The notes beneath the pieces are model-generated. The model did not search any database and was not told where the DNA came from. It saw nothing but the letters and a program-made list of their open reading frames with translations. From NCBI GenBank assembly GCA_963677165.2, contig CAXXSX010000002.1:4526001-4590000 (forward strand): DNA of 64,000 bases, read 5' to 3'. The translations under genes and the position numbers were made by a program. Shown here piece after piece: positions 36,479 through 45,920 of the stretch. The stretch comes from JAFGXT01 sp963677165. Its GTDB lineage: Bacteria > Verrucomicrobiota > Lentisphaeria > Victivallales > SZUA-371. Positions within the stretch are counted from its first letter, which is position 1. Every line of letters begins with the position of its first letter.

Positions 36479-38842
36479 TCAGTGTCGCCAGTTGATTTCA
36501 TTTGTTCCCGCATGGAGTGATTTTACCCCGTCCGGCAGAATAATTTCTCCCTCTATTCCATCCGGCAGAGTGATCTTTGCATGGTGTACTTCATCCACCG
36601 TTTTGTAATCCGCTATGATTTTACCGTGCGGATGAATCATTTCGGCATGCAATGTGGTTAATGGTCCGGGCATTGGTCTGATACTTACGCGACGGAACTC
36701 AAAATCTGCCGGACGGATTCCCCCAAGGGTTGCGGGGACATGGAAATACGGATGAGAACTCCAGGCATGACAATCCGAACGGCTTGGTTCCGGACGTTCC
36801 ACCAGGGTTTTTAGATTCAGATTGTTGCAGTCGAACCACAGCTGCATACGTTTGAAAAACGCGTCAGAATTATTCAAAAGATGGCAGCATTCGAAATAAT
36901 AGTGAGAGAAATATATGGAACAATCAGCAAGACCTTCCGCGTTAAATAACGCTTTCCCGGTTTGTTCTACGAGCTCTTTGGGAAGTGCTCCCGACAACAG
37001 AGCCAGGCATTGTGCGTGTTCGGAATAATACTTACCCTTCAGATCATCGGCAAACATTCCGCGTTCCTTATTCCAGAAATGCTGAACAACGTTGTCCATT
37101 AACGTCTTCTGTAACTGACGATAATGTGTCGCGCAGTGAGGTTCATCCAGGTATTCGCACAATTCCGCCACATGGCGCAGCGAATAGATGAACAGCAGGT
37201 TGACCACTGCCGATACGCCGTATTCTCCGTCCGGCGGAATTCCCATTCTGCCGTCTTTGCACCAGTTGGGTGTCCAGTCGACAAAATTCCAGCCCTGGCT
37301 GAATTCGATCAGGCCGTCAGTATTGATTTTCTGCTCGAAAGCATCAACGATATGACGTACCGTTCCAATTAGTTCCTTTACGGTCTTCTTGTCATCGCGA
37401 TATAGTGCGTAATCATGCAGCGACGCGATCCAGAATGGAGAAAACGTCGGTATGACCTGACGTACTTGTGACGGATAGCGGGAGGCGAGTAACCCGTCTG
37501 GAGCGGCGCTGGCAGCGAACATCCGCAGCATTTTTTCATTCATGCGTGTGTCGTGCGTGGAAATCATCATAACCAGACTTTCCAGCCGTGAGTCGCCGAT
37601 ATACATGAGCTGCTCATAATAAGGACAGTCCATGAAGGTATCGTGGGAGCACATCTGGAGTGTACGCACAGCCAGCGGTAGTACACTGTTCAGTTGTTCA
37701 TCCGAGGAAGACAGTTCTATTTCAGAATCATATGGATAACGAGTGTCGAACAGTTCCAGTTCCCCGATTGTAACCGGTTCATTCTGAGTGGTAATTGTCA
37801 GTTCTATATAACGCCCGCCGCGCCACCATGGTGTAAAAAAGCAGTTTTCGCCCTCTGCCGGATGAAATGTTTCGCTGTAGCCCAGAAAGTATTTATTGTC
37901 GATTTCATTTCGGTTCCCTTTGGGGGCTCTTTCATTTTTCTCCGAGAATAATCCTTCCGCATAGCGGAGAGTAATGGTGGAACCGGAGCCATCGATGGTG
38001 TGAAGTTTGGGGTAGAAGCAGCGATAGTCGTCAAGTCGTCCAATAACGCGGCGGCACGAATGTGGGGCAACCGTAATGGGCGTGTGTCCTTCCAGGGCGT
38101 TGAGCCAACTGGCTTCTTCATCCAATTTACTGTTGCAGAACACTTGCGGACCGGAATCCTTAAATATCCAGAGTTTTTCAATCATGGACTGTTTTTCATA
38201 TAAACGTTGGGGCAGGGGGGCTGGACGCAACAATCGTTCGTTGCAACACTCGTTACGGATTTCGGCAGATGCCGCCAAGGTATCGCGTTGAGCAGACTGC
38301 CAGACGGGGGCTTTCGAGAACTCGGACGCAGAGAGTTTTGTACCGGGGTAAATACACAGGCATTTCTCCCATTCAAGTCCGTAGAGTGGAGCTGTTTCCC
38401 ATGTGGCATAACCCGTGTTAAAAAGTTCAGGGGGGACATTTTCAGCCGCAGCCAGAAAGCCCGGCTTGAGCGACATCTGACAAAAGGGGGCAGTATCTTT
38501 GAAATCGAAGACCATGGCAGAAAGACAATGCTCGCCTGGCTCCAGTGATAATTCATAGGTTTCAAAGAAATAATTGTTAACGTCTCCGAGTTCCGGTCCG
38601 ATTCCGATCTGCTCGCCATCCAGTTTTAGATGGTATTTATTGTCGCCGGATACGTGCAGGCGTACAACCATTTTTTCCTGTAAAGAGAATTTTAGCCGGT
38701 AAATTGCGGCGTTCGGTGAACTTTCCGGCCATTGCAGCCAGTATGCGGGCCATTGGCCCCGGCTATGCCATTGTTTTTCTTGATCGTTGTTGGTAAAAGG
38801 TATGTAATCAAGAATAATACGTGATGCTGATGTTGTGCTCAT
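36479..38842 (-). CDS. GH78-like alpha-L-rhamnosidase
   Basis: This 787-residue protein has no signal peptide. N-terminal beta domains (about 20-330) precede an (alpha/alpha)6 barrel with motif DCPYYEQLMYIGDSRLESL (acidic catalytic-region pattern of Bac_rhamnosid) and SDCHAWSSHP near 695, a GH78 hallmark. It ends in a beta domain (ADFEFRRVSIRPMPGPLTTLH). The family cleaves terminal alpha-L-rhamnose, here probably in the cytoplasm on imported oligosaccharides. Its start is 6 bp after the stop of the upstream GntR-LacI regulator, implying an operon controlled by the strong palindrome-covered promoter at 39950-39999. Other GH-L clan families are the main alternative. Confidence 0.83.
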   Translation of the reverse strand: MSTTSASRIILDYIPFTNNDQEKQWHSRGQWPAYWLQWPESSPNAAIYRLKFSLQEKMVVRLHVSGDNKYHLKLDGEQIGIGPELGDVNNYFFETYELSLEPGEHCLSAMVFDFKDTAPFCQMSLKPGFLAAAENVPPELFNTGYATWETAPLYGLEWEKCLCIYPGTKLSASEFSKAPVWQSAQRDTLAASAEIRNECCNERLLRPAPLPQRLYEKQSMIEKLWIFKDSGPQVFCNSKLDEEASWLNALEGHTPITVAPHSCRRVIGRLDDYRCFYPKLHTIDGSGSTITLRYAEGLFSEKNERAPKGNRNEIDNKYFLGYSETFHPAEGENCFFTPWWRGGRYIELTITTQNEPVTIGELELFDTRYPYDSEIELSSSDEQLNSVLPLAVRTLQMCSHDTFMDCPYYEQLMYIGDSRLESLVMMISTHDTRMNEKMLRMFAASAAPDGLLASRYPSQVRQVIPTFSPFWIASLHDYALYRDDKKTVKELIGTVRHIVDAFEQKINTDGLIEFSQGWNFVDWTPNWCKDGRMGIPPDGEYGVSAVVNLLFIYSLRHVAELCEYLDEPHCATHYRQLQKTLMDNVVQHFWNKERGMFADDLKGKYYSEHAQCLALLSGALPKELVEQTGKALFNAEGLADCSIYFSHYYFECCHLLNNSDAFFKRMQLWFDCNNLNLKTLVERPEPSRSDCHAWSSHPYFHVPATLGGIRPADFEFRRVSIRPMPGPLTTLHAEMIHPHGKIIADYKTVDEVHHAKITLPDGIEGEIILPDGVKSLHAGTNEINWRH

Positions 38843-38848
38843 TATTTT

Positions 38849-39928
38849 TTACTCTTTGTTGGGGGCTATTATTGCTACTGATTCCCGGCGTTGCAGTGCT
38901 GGTTGTACTTCGCATTGCAGATGCAGTTGCCCGGATTCAAAGCATTCTCTGGCGGTCTCTGCCAGTTTCAGGCCGATTGCTTCTGACGGATAACGTGCGG
39001 TGCTTAATGCGGGGTGAACTAAACCTGAATAATTTTTATCATCAAAACCTATTACACTGAGATCGTCAGGGATTCGAATGTTGCGGTTTCGGGCCAACTC
39101 ATAGATGATCAATGCACTGATGTCCTGAAAACACATGATAGCGGTAGCATGTTCCTGTTCATAATATGTATTCAGGAAGAAACGTTCCACTTCAAGTTGA
39201 TTATCAGCGGATATTTTCGGGTCAGCCAGAATAATATCCATATCATGCTGATGGGCGAAATCCATTGCGCCGTTGAACCGATCGCTGAATTCTGTTCGTA
39301 TTTCCGGATGTAATATGGATGCGCCTACCTTACGATGTCCGCATTCATAAAGGTATTTTGCCATCATTTGTCCGGCTGCAAAGTTGTCCGGTTCAATGAA
39401 ATTAAAAAACTTATTATGGCGATTAACCAGAATCAGTTTCGGAGTTATTTCCGAGACGCTTCGCAGCAGTTTTTCCGGGAGAGCGTCTCCAAAGGCCCAG
39501 ACCATACATTTCGGAGTGATCCGAGGCAAAATCGAGTCGGGATATTCGCTGGTAAAAATGATTTCAAATTTAGTATTGGTACCCAAGGCATTACGTGCGG
39601 TTTCAAAAATAGTCCGGTAGATCGGATTATCATACATTTTGAAAGAAATAACCACAATCACATGATACGGCGACCGGTATATCCCGGATTCAATCTGCTT
39701 TAATGCATCGGAACGTACGTATGCACCACGTCCCCGCCTCTCCAGAATTCCTGCTTCAAATAATTCTCGTAATCCTTCACGAATGGTATTTCTGCTGAGC
39801 TGGTAATCCTCTCCCAGCTTGCGTTCGGAAGGCAGCTTGCTGTTACAGTTATAGAAGCCGCAACGGATGTTTTCAATAACCCGTTTGGTAAATGCGGCGC
39901 TCTTGGTATCTAATTTCCAATCTATCAT
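38849..39928 (-). CDS. GntR-type wHTH / LacI-type sensor transcriptional regulator
   Basis: In this 359-residue protein the winged helix (about 10-75) shows SKLPSERKLGEDYQLSRNTIREGLREL and the wing GILERRGRGAYVRSD. The sensor (about 85-350) includes DNFAAGQMMAKYLYECGHRK and IPDDLSVIGFDDKNYSG, as in LacI. Immediately upstream is a consensus promoter buried in an 18-bp-arm palindrome. No clear ribosome site precedes the ATG; the leader contains a TTTGGTAT half-site at about 39928. It forms an operon with the rhamnosidase-like gene and likely represses it until a rhamnose-containing ligand binds. Confidence 0.92.
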   Translation of the reverse strand: MIDWKLDTKSAAFTKRVIENIRCGFYNCNSKLPSERKLGEDYQLSRNTIREGLRELFEAGILERRGRGAYVRSDALKQIESGIYRSPYHVIVVISFKMYDNPIYRTIFETARNALGTNTKFEIIFTSEYPDSILPRITPKCMVWAFGDALPEKLLRSVSEITPKLILVNRHNKFFNFIEPDNFAAGQMMAKYLYECGHRKVGASILHPEIRTEFSDRFNGAMDFAHQHDMDIILADPKISADNQLEVERFFLNTYYEQEHATAIMCFQDISALIIYELARNRNIRIPDDLSVIGFDDKNYSGLVHPALSTARYPSEAIGLKLAETARECFESGQLHLQCEVQPALQRRESVAIIAPNKE

Positions 39929-39949
39929 TTGGTATAGTAATGGTTTGAT

Positions 39950-39999
39950 AATATTTTAGTTTTGGTACTTATAATATACCAAAACTAAAATATTGTCAA
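39950..39999 (-). promoter_or_regulatory. Promoter covered by a perfect 18-bp-arm palindrome
   Basis: On the minus strand, TTGACA (39994-39999), a 17-bp spacer and TATTAT (39971-39976) form a consensus promoter. AATATTTTAGTTTTGGTA (39950-39967) and its exact reverse complement (39977-39994) flank the -10 with a 9-bp centre. Bound repressor would block both promoter boxes. Confidence 0.75.
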
Positions 40000-40175
40000 T
40001 GCTGTACCTCATTATTTGCGAAGAAATGTTTTCGTGGTTATAGGTTCGAACGCATATTGGCAGGAGCTTATCTATGTAATATCTTTACATTAACGTGACA
40101 CAGCAGGTTGTGGTGCAATTGATGGCAGAGCTCGTTTGATTAAAGAAGAAAGGCACGGTAAGTTTTTCTGGTGAA

Positions 40176-41456
40176 CTATGTTCTTTGCTTTTCCGTATCC
40201 TCGATTTCAAAGAGAAGAAACTGTTTGCGATAATATTGGGTGCTCCAATGTTTCAAATCTTCAGGAAAAAATAACATTCCGGAAGCATGAAGAGGTTCAC
40301 CAACTTCCAGGGAGTCCAGAATCATTTGTTGCAGTCGGGTATTTCTTGGCGGATTTTCCATATCATCTAAATCTTTGCCGAATACGAAGAAGACTGCATC
40401 CTGTCCGGAAGAGAAGCAGGGATATAAATACAGCTCTCTCATGAATTTTGCCAAATTCGAATCAGGCAACTTCCGCTCGAGCGCATGATCAAATATCCAG
40501 GAGATTCCGCAATTAATCGCTTTGACCGGATATTCAGGAAAGTGTTCCCGGAAGAATTTAACCGCTTTCTGAAATGATTTCAGGCAGATATCAGGAGTCA
40601 GCCCTCCGCCGGGAGGTATATGCATATCCAGTACCCAGGACCCGTGTGGTAGAATATTCTCCCAGTCTTTCCGGTCAAGAGTGACGTGACGTTTCATGGC
40701 ATATCCGCGTGGATCAATGGGATTGCCGGTTACTGTACCAACAGTCTCGTCAAAATGAGAGGTCCATTTCCCTTTTTCATCAAAAATCTCTCCAACGCCG
40801 TCAATTAGATTCAGAGAGTTATAATTTACTCCTTCGGGAGCCAGTAATACGGTCCAGCCTTTTTTTATATGACGGAATACATGGAAAGGAGCGACAAATG
40901 GCTCCAGTTTGAATTCCAGTCTTTCCAATCGGAAAAGGCGTCCGTGCAGATAGTTTCTCAGCCAGGCCAGTTGTCTGCGAACTAAGCCCGGATGTTGATG
41001 TGCGGCGGTATGGTTATCGCAAAATCCTTTTATTTCCAGCAAGGTGTTTTCTATAATATCTTCCGGGATATTTTGGGTTCTATAGCTTGCCTGTGCTTTG
41101 GGAACAATCCCTAATGCGATCAGCAGATAAAAAATTCCGGCGTCCCGATCCAGACAATGTGTTAGAGACGGCCATTCAGCAAAGCTGTTTTGACCAGTAA
41201 TCAGCAGGTAATATGCATGCCATGCGAGAGCCCGCAACTCTGGAGTTTGATGAATTTTCTTTGCAATTCTGCATAGCGTATCGTCCAACGCCGGAGTCAT
41301 CTGGCAAGCCTTTCGCGCAACTGTAATTTTGGCAGGGACAAGAAAATCGAAATCGCCTTTCGGCATTGTCCGCATGGAAGAAGTCCAGCCTTGAGCAAGG
41401 ACGGGGATAAACTTTTGCTCTAATCCAAGTTTATCCGTTACATGATGTAATTCCAT
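40176..41456 (-). CDS. Acyltransferase-domain protein with GNAT-like C-terminal domain
   Basis: This 426-residue cytoplasmic protein has an N-terminal helical part (about 20-160) and a C-terminal domain with HIPPGGGLTPDICLKSFQKA and INCGISWIFDHAL. These resemble the paired NAT-N/GNAT-C domains of uncharacterised Clostridia and PVC proteins found beside carbohydrate genes. That similarity is from memory of the family pattern, not a search. No reaction is established. It is 67 bp after the second GH84-like gene and probably last in the LacI-pseudopilin-GH84-GH84 operon, hinting at N-acetylated sugar metabolism. Confidence 0.75.
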   Translation of the reverse strand: MELHHVTDKLGLEQKFIPVLAQGWTSSMRTMPKGDFDFLVPAKITVARKACQMTPALDDTLCRIAKKIHQTPELRALAWHAYYLLITGQNSFAEWPSLTHCLDRDAGIFYLLIALGIVPKAQASYRTQNIPEDIIENTLLEIKGFCDNHTAAHQHPGLVRRQLAWLRNYLHGRLFRLERLEFKLEPFVAPFHVFRHIKKGWTVLLAPEGVNYNSLNLIDGVGEIFDEKGKWTSHFDETVGTVTGNPIDPRGYAMKRHVTLDRKDWENILPHGSWVLDMHIPPGGGLTPDICLKSFQKAVKFFREHFPEYPVKAINCGISWIFDHALERKLPDSNLAKFMRELYLYPCFSSGQDAVFFVFGKDLDDMENPPRNTRLQQMILDSLEVGEPLHASGMLFFPEDLKHWSTQYYRKQFLLFEIEDTEKQRT

Positions 41457-41523
41457 TCTCTTCTCCTTCGTGTTTCTTCTTATTTAAGAATATAACACGA
41501 AGATGTAAATTTCCAGTCCCAAA

Positions 41524-43674
41524 TTATTCTTTGAACTCGAAAGTGCCGAACATGGCGGATTCAAGAAAACGGTTGGCATATGTCGGGCTCCAGCACTGAA
41601 TACTTTTTTCAGCATGGTATTCGCGGCATATATTTCCTTTCCACTGGACCTTGTCGGACGGAGGAACCGCGCCGGCGTCTTTAAGCATTTTGAACGGAAT
41701 CGCGATTTCCACACACCAGTGATCCGTTCCTTTTATAACTTTCAGTTTCCAGTTTGGATTCCAGTTCTGTTCGCCTGATAGACGATTGTATTTATATCCT
41801 TCCGGATCGCAGGCAATTTGAATATATTTTTTCCCGGCAGTCGGTTTTATGAACATTTCAAGAACATCCGGTTGACTGAACAGGTCCACCTTGGTTCGGA
41901 GTTTTTGGGCTCCTTTTATCGGCTTAACCCAGTTGGCTTTGATGAATACATAGATATTTTCCCGGTCAAATCCCAGCTTAAATGTTGTGCGCATTTTGGC
42001 GGGAACCGTTTTCCCATGGCGTTCAATAAGAATATTTTCCGGCATACTGCTGTAGCACGGATCGTTATCATTGCCGTCGATTACAGGCGGATGTGATATC
42101 AGTTTAACATAAGCCGTTGGACGTTTTGATTCCAATTTTTGTTTCAGACGTTCAAATCTCATGTTGAACCAGCGATTTTTATTAATCGTTTTGTCAATGG
42201 TTTGCTTTTGCTGTTTCAGTTGAGCCATAAGCTGCTTGTCGTAATTGTCGGAGGTCATTTTTCGTAACTTATCAAAGTTATTCTGGAATGTCCTCACCAA
42301 TTGATAATCGCCGGTCGGGAAGAATCTTCTAAATACGGTTTTGTAAGATTCCGCTGAATTATATGACTTGGGATTCCAGAGAAAATCATTCGCGTTAACG
42401 GCAAACAGGGTTTTCCATATTCCGCCGTCAAATGATTTGGTATTAACAAAAATACTGGAAGACGCAGCCGCAACCTCAGGAGCGATGGCAGTTTTCCATT
42501 GATGAATTGGATAAACATAGCAGTCGCTGTTGTCCCAGATCATTGTTTTATGTCCGTTAAGGAGCTTCGAGAAACGCTTGTAATGGTCCGCCGTAATATT
42601 ACGTGAAATGATCTTGTTGCCGGTCCACACCACTGGTACTTCCTTCGTTAGATTTGCGCTCAGATCTTTCAGGTACATCGCCATTTTCGGGCTTTCCGCA
42701 TTATGTCCTTCCAGAGAGTATACCGCGGGACAAAAACTGAACTTCAGTTTCGGATAGGACTTTTTCAAGGCATCGTAAAGCCGGGTCATGAGTATTCCGT
42801 GGGCCTTACCGGCACAAAGCCCGAATTTCGCGCGTTCTTCTTTATGCGGACAAACATAGATTCCGTTTTTCATGGGGGTCCAGTCATCCGCGCAGATCAT
42901 GATTTGATTTATTCCGTTCTCTACGGCAAACTTGCAGCGTTCAATCAGACCTGCGATATCTTCCTCATTGGCAATATTGAATATCGGACTGGTTCGTTTT
43001 TTCCGAACCGCATAAATATGGTAGACCAGCATAAAATCCAATACTTCCATATCCGAGTACTGTTTCATCAAGCCAAACGCTTCACGATAATTTTTAAATG
43101 ATCCTCTCAGGGCAGTGTCCGGTTTCAATCTGCGCCATTCTGAGCGAAACTGGAACGCAACGCCGCCGAATTTGTATCTGGCGGCAAGTTCCAGATTTTT
43201 GGGAACGAATATGGAGTAATTCCCCAGAAAGCGATTGTTCCAACAGGGATAATCATATACTTTCGCCAAACTGAGTGAAACTTTGTCGTTGGCTTTTTTT
43301 TCGATTAGCTGTTCCAAAGTCATAAGTCCGTAAACCAGGGCCTTTGTCGTCGCTCCGGTAATAACCATATTATGGATTCCGGCTTTTTTTGAATAGTTGA
43401 TTTTATATGATTCCGGCTTGGTCAAATTCAAATCAAACTTCAAGTCTATAATTACTTCAGGAGATTTTGACTCCATATTGATTTTCTTTTTTAGTAATTT
43501 TTGAGCGAATGATTTTGCTTTAAATCCCTGTGCCGGAAAATTAATCTGTATTCTATTCGAAGATATCTTAATCGTTTTGCCAAATTCAATTTTTTGTGGC
43601 GTCGGAATAATCGCGGGATACGAAAAGACTGTGCCGTAACATAATAAAAATAATATCGACAGATATTGTTTCAT
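41524..43674 (-). CDS. Secreted GH84-like beta-N-acetylglucosaminidase with C-terminal CBM9-like module
   Basis: From the ATG at 43674 the product has 716 residues and a signal peptide (MKQYLSILFLLCYGTVFSYP). A GH20-type N-terminal domain is followed by a NAGidase barrel with CADDWTP (D263-D264, the catalytic Asp pair of the family) and VPVVWTGNKIISRNIT. A helical segment and a CBM9-like tail (PPVIDGNDNDPCYSS...) follow. GH84 enzymes use substrate-assisted catalysis on N-acetyl-glucosaminides, for example in mucin O-glycans. I chose this start because it is 13 bp after the upstream stop, has AAAGG upstream, and the signal peptide begins there; 33 further in-frame codons upstream overlap the neighbour. 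Confidence 0.87.
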   Translation of the reverse strand: MKQYLSILFLLCYGTVFSYPAIIPTPQKIEFGKTIKISSNRIQINFPAQGFKAKSFAQKLLKKKINMESKSPEVIIDLKFDLNLTKPESYKINYSKKAGIHNMVITGATTKALVYGLMTLEQLIEKKANDKVSLSLAKVYDYPCWNNRFLGNYSIFVPKNLELAARYKFGGVAFQFRSEWRRLKPDTALRGSFKNYREAFGLMKQYSDMEVLDFMLVYHIYAVRKKRTSPIFNIANEEDIAGLIERCKFAVENGINQIMICADDWTPMKNGIYVCPHKEERAKFGLCAGKAHGILMTRLYDALKKSYPKLKFSFCPAVYSLEGHNAESPKMAMYLKDLSANLTKEVPVVWTGNKIISRNITADHYKRFSKLLNGHKTMIWDNSDCYVYPIHQWKTAIAPEVAAASSSIFVNTKSFDGGIWKTLFAVNANDFLWNPKSYNSAESYKTVFRRFFPTGDYQLVRTFQNNFDKLRKMTSDNYDKQLMAQLKQQKQTIDKTINKNRWFNMRFERLKQKLESKRPTAYVKLISHPPVIDGNDNDPCYSSMPENILIERHGKTVPAKMRTTFKLGFDRENIYVFIKANWVKPIKGAQKLRTKVDLFSQPDVLEMFIKPTAGKKYIQIACDPEGYKYNRLSGEQNWNPNWKLKVIKGTDHWCVEIAIPFKMLKDAGAVPPSDKVQWKGNICREYHAEKSIQCWSPTYANRFLESAMFGTFEFKE

Positions 43675-43687
43675 ATTTTTCAAACCT

Positions 43688-45895
43688 TTACTTAAATAAA
43701 ATTTGCCCAAAGAACTTCTTGTCTTTGATCTTTTTACCGGATACCGGAGACCATGAACTGACCTCTCTGTCAATATTATTATTTCTGATGAAATTCATCC
43801 GCCATTTATCGTTTTTGCGGATATGTCGCCAAGCTAAATATGGTTTTAATTGAGCTACTGGTATTTTACAGTCGAGCGTCCAGCCATGATCGGCAACATT
43901 AATATTATAATCAAACTTCGGATTGAATTTATATGCGCCTTGCCATTGTACATTATCATATACTGACCCGGCAATATCAATGCAAATCCATCCACTTCTT
44001 TGATTTCGCTGTGGCGGCTGTATGCCGATGATAAGAATATCAGAAGAATTGTTCAAGTTTGTATCTCTTTCTAACTTTTTCTGTTTTTCCGTTGGTCTTT
44101 TTGAGTATTGACATGAAAAACGCAAATAAAGATTTCCAGGAGTATAGGCCATTTTTACCGTGGCAGGATATTTTAGATTAGATTCGGATGCGGTCAGTTT
44201 TAACGCTGGTATCGAGTTCCAGATGAAATCACTATCTTTGTCTTTTAGATTGAAGTCTTTCTTGAGACTTGGAACTGACGTTTTGGCTATTTTTATCGAT
44301 GAATTCTTATAGAATTTTTCGCCAAAATATTTTACATGCCGGAAGTCAAGTTTATGATCATTAAAGTCTTGTTTTCTTGATAAAATACGTTTGGCTAATT
44401 TTAGTTTTTCTTCTCGACTCATATATTTTCTGATGGCAACAATGTCCTCTCTTGTCTTATTGACAAATTCCGGCAAAGATGCCCCCTTCAGCTCATAATA
44501 GGCCTGACTATACGATTGGGAACTGTCATAAGCTTTCGGATTCCATAGATAATCATTCGCATTGATCGCAAACAGCCAACTCCAGAAAAAACTGAAACCG
44601 TGTCCATTAATGTACATCATTCCGCCGTCTTCCTGTTCCATGCCTGGAAAAATTTTTGTATTCCAGATGCTTAAGGGATTTGACGGCATATTAGAAGAAT
44701 TATCCCAAAGGAATAGCGGTTGTCCATCAACGAGTTGTCTGTATTCTTTATGGGAAGTGGCCGTGACGTTTGAGGTTTCAATGCTACCGCCGGTCCAGAC
44801 CACAGGAACCTCGTCGGGCAACTGTCTTGCCAGTTCATTTAGATACTCCCGATTATTTTTAGACTTTGCGGAATGTTTGTTTAGTGAATATGGTGCTGCG
44901 CAAAAAGAGATATTTACATCGGGATATTTACTTTTAACTGTTTCGTAAATTCTCTTTACCAGGTAACCATGAGCTTCTCCGGCATTTTTAAACATCTTTT
45001 GTTCCCCAGGGTACAGTAGAATATATTTGCCGCCTTTTTGGGGTGAGTAATCATCAGCCTGTATCATTATGGACTGACAATATTCTGCCGCCCATACGCA
45101 TTTGTCAATAAGTGACTGGACCTCTGAACTGTTGCTAATATCGATCTTTTTCTTACATTTTGCATAAACATTCAGAAGGATCATAAAGTCGACCAGATCA
45201 CCGTTGGCTTCGCGAAATTTGCGTATGTCCGCAAATGCTTTGGCGTAAGTCAGTCTGCGATAGTATTTTGGCTTTTTGTCGGGAGAAAATGCTTTCCAGT
45301 CATAACGATGCTGTATACCGTATCCATTAATTTTATACAGGGCAAGACTTTCGTAGTAATCTGCCCTGACTGGATTGTATCCTCCCATATAACGATGCAG
45401 CCAAAGCGGATGGTCCGAAATATCACAGGCATTGATATACGCCTTACCATCCTTTTCATAGAGCAGTTGGATAATGGACGCAGCCGCATAGAATACTCCG
45501 CGATTATCCGCTCCGATCGCGTAGATGTTTAACGTATTACCGCCAGTTTTAAACTTCAGCTGATATCCCTGTGCCGGTAAATCACTCACATCAGCGAAAA
45601 CAGTATTCTTCCAAATGTTGTCATTTACGCGGGCAATTGTAAGCTTCACATTCAGGCCGTTGTCTTGAGCGGGAAGAGACTTTATTTTCTCTTCTAGAAA
45701 TCTTTTTGCGAGATTTAGTGATTTAACTGGATTTATACTATTAATAATCTCAATATTTGTCGGATTTATGAGTAATGTCTTTACCTGACTTTGGGAAACC
45801 GGTAGCGGAAACACAGTTCCGTTTGTATAAGGCGGTTTTCCTGCAAAAACCGATACGGTACAGATACATAAAATTGTAAATGTTATTCTTTTCAA
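43688..45895 (-). CDS. Secreted GH84-like beta-N-acetylglucosaminidase
   Basis: This 735-residue paralogue of the downstream gene has signal peptide KRITFTILCICTVSVFAG. It has an N-terminal GH20b-type domain (GADNRGVFYAAASIIQLLYE) and a barrel with IQADDYSPQKGG (D281-D282, catalytic pair) and VPVVWTGGSIETSNVT. The CBM9-like tail is more diverged (YTPGNLYLRFSCQYS). The two enzymes share the order of domains but differ enough to expect different substrates or sites. It is third in the LacI-pseudopilin operon, 25 bp after the pseudopilin. Confidence 0.87.
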   Translation of the reverse strand: MKRITFTILCICTVSVFAGKPPYTNGTVFPLPVSQSQVKTLLINPTNIEIINSINPVKSLNLAKRFLEEKIKSLPAQDNGLNVKLTIARVNDNIWKNTVFADVSDLPAQGYQLKFKTGGNTLNIYAIGADNRGVFYAAASIIQLLYEKDGKAYINACDISDHPLWLHRYMGGYNPVRADYYESLALYKINGYGIQHRYDWKAFSPDKKPKYYRRLTYAKAFADIRKFREANGDLVDFMILLNVYAKCKKKIDISNSSEVQSLIDKCVWAAEYCQSIMIQADDYSPQKGGKYILLYPGEQKMFKNAGEAHGYLVKRIYETVKSKYPDVNISFCAAPYSLNKHSAKSKNNREYLNELARQLPDEVPVVWTGGSIETSNVTATSHKEYRQLVDGQPLFLWDNSSNMPSNPLSIWNTKIFPGMEQEDGGMMYINGHGFSFFWSWLFAINANDYLWNPKAYDSSQSYSQAYYELKGASLPEFVNKTREDIVAIRKYMSREEKLKLAKRILSRKQDFNDHKLDFRHVKYFGEKFYKNSSIKIAKTSVPSLKKDFNLKDKDSDFIWNSIPALKLTASESNLKYPATVKMAYTPGNLYLRFSCQYSKRPTEKQKKLERDTNLNNSSDILIIGIQPPQRNQRSGWICIDIAGSVYDNVQWQGAYKFNPKFDYNINVADHGWTLDCKIPVAQLKPYLAWRHIRKNDKWRMNFIRNNNIDREVSSWSPVSGKKIKDKKFFGQILFK

Positions 45896-45920
45896 TGTTA
45901 TAACCTTTCTGTTTTAGTAA

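Noticed and set aside
43675..43773. 33-codon N-terminal extension of the second GH84-like protein
   Set aside because: It overlaps the previous gene, hides the signal peptide, and the ATG at 43674 has the expected spacing to the upstream stop.
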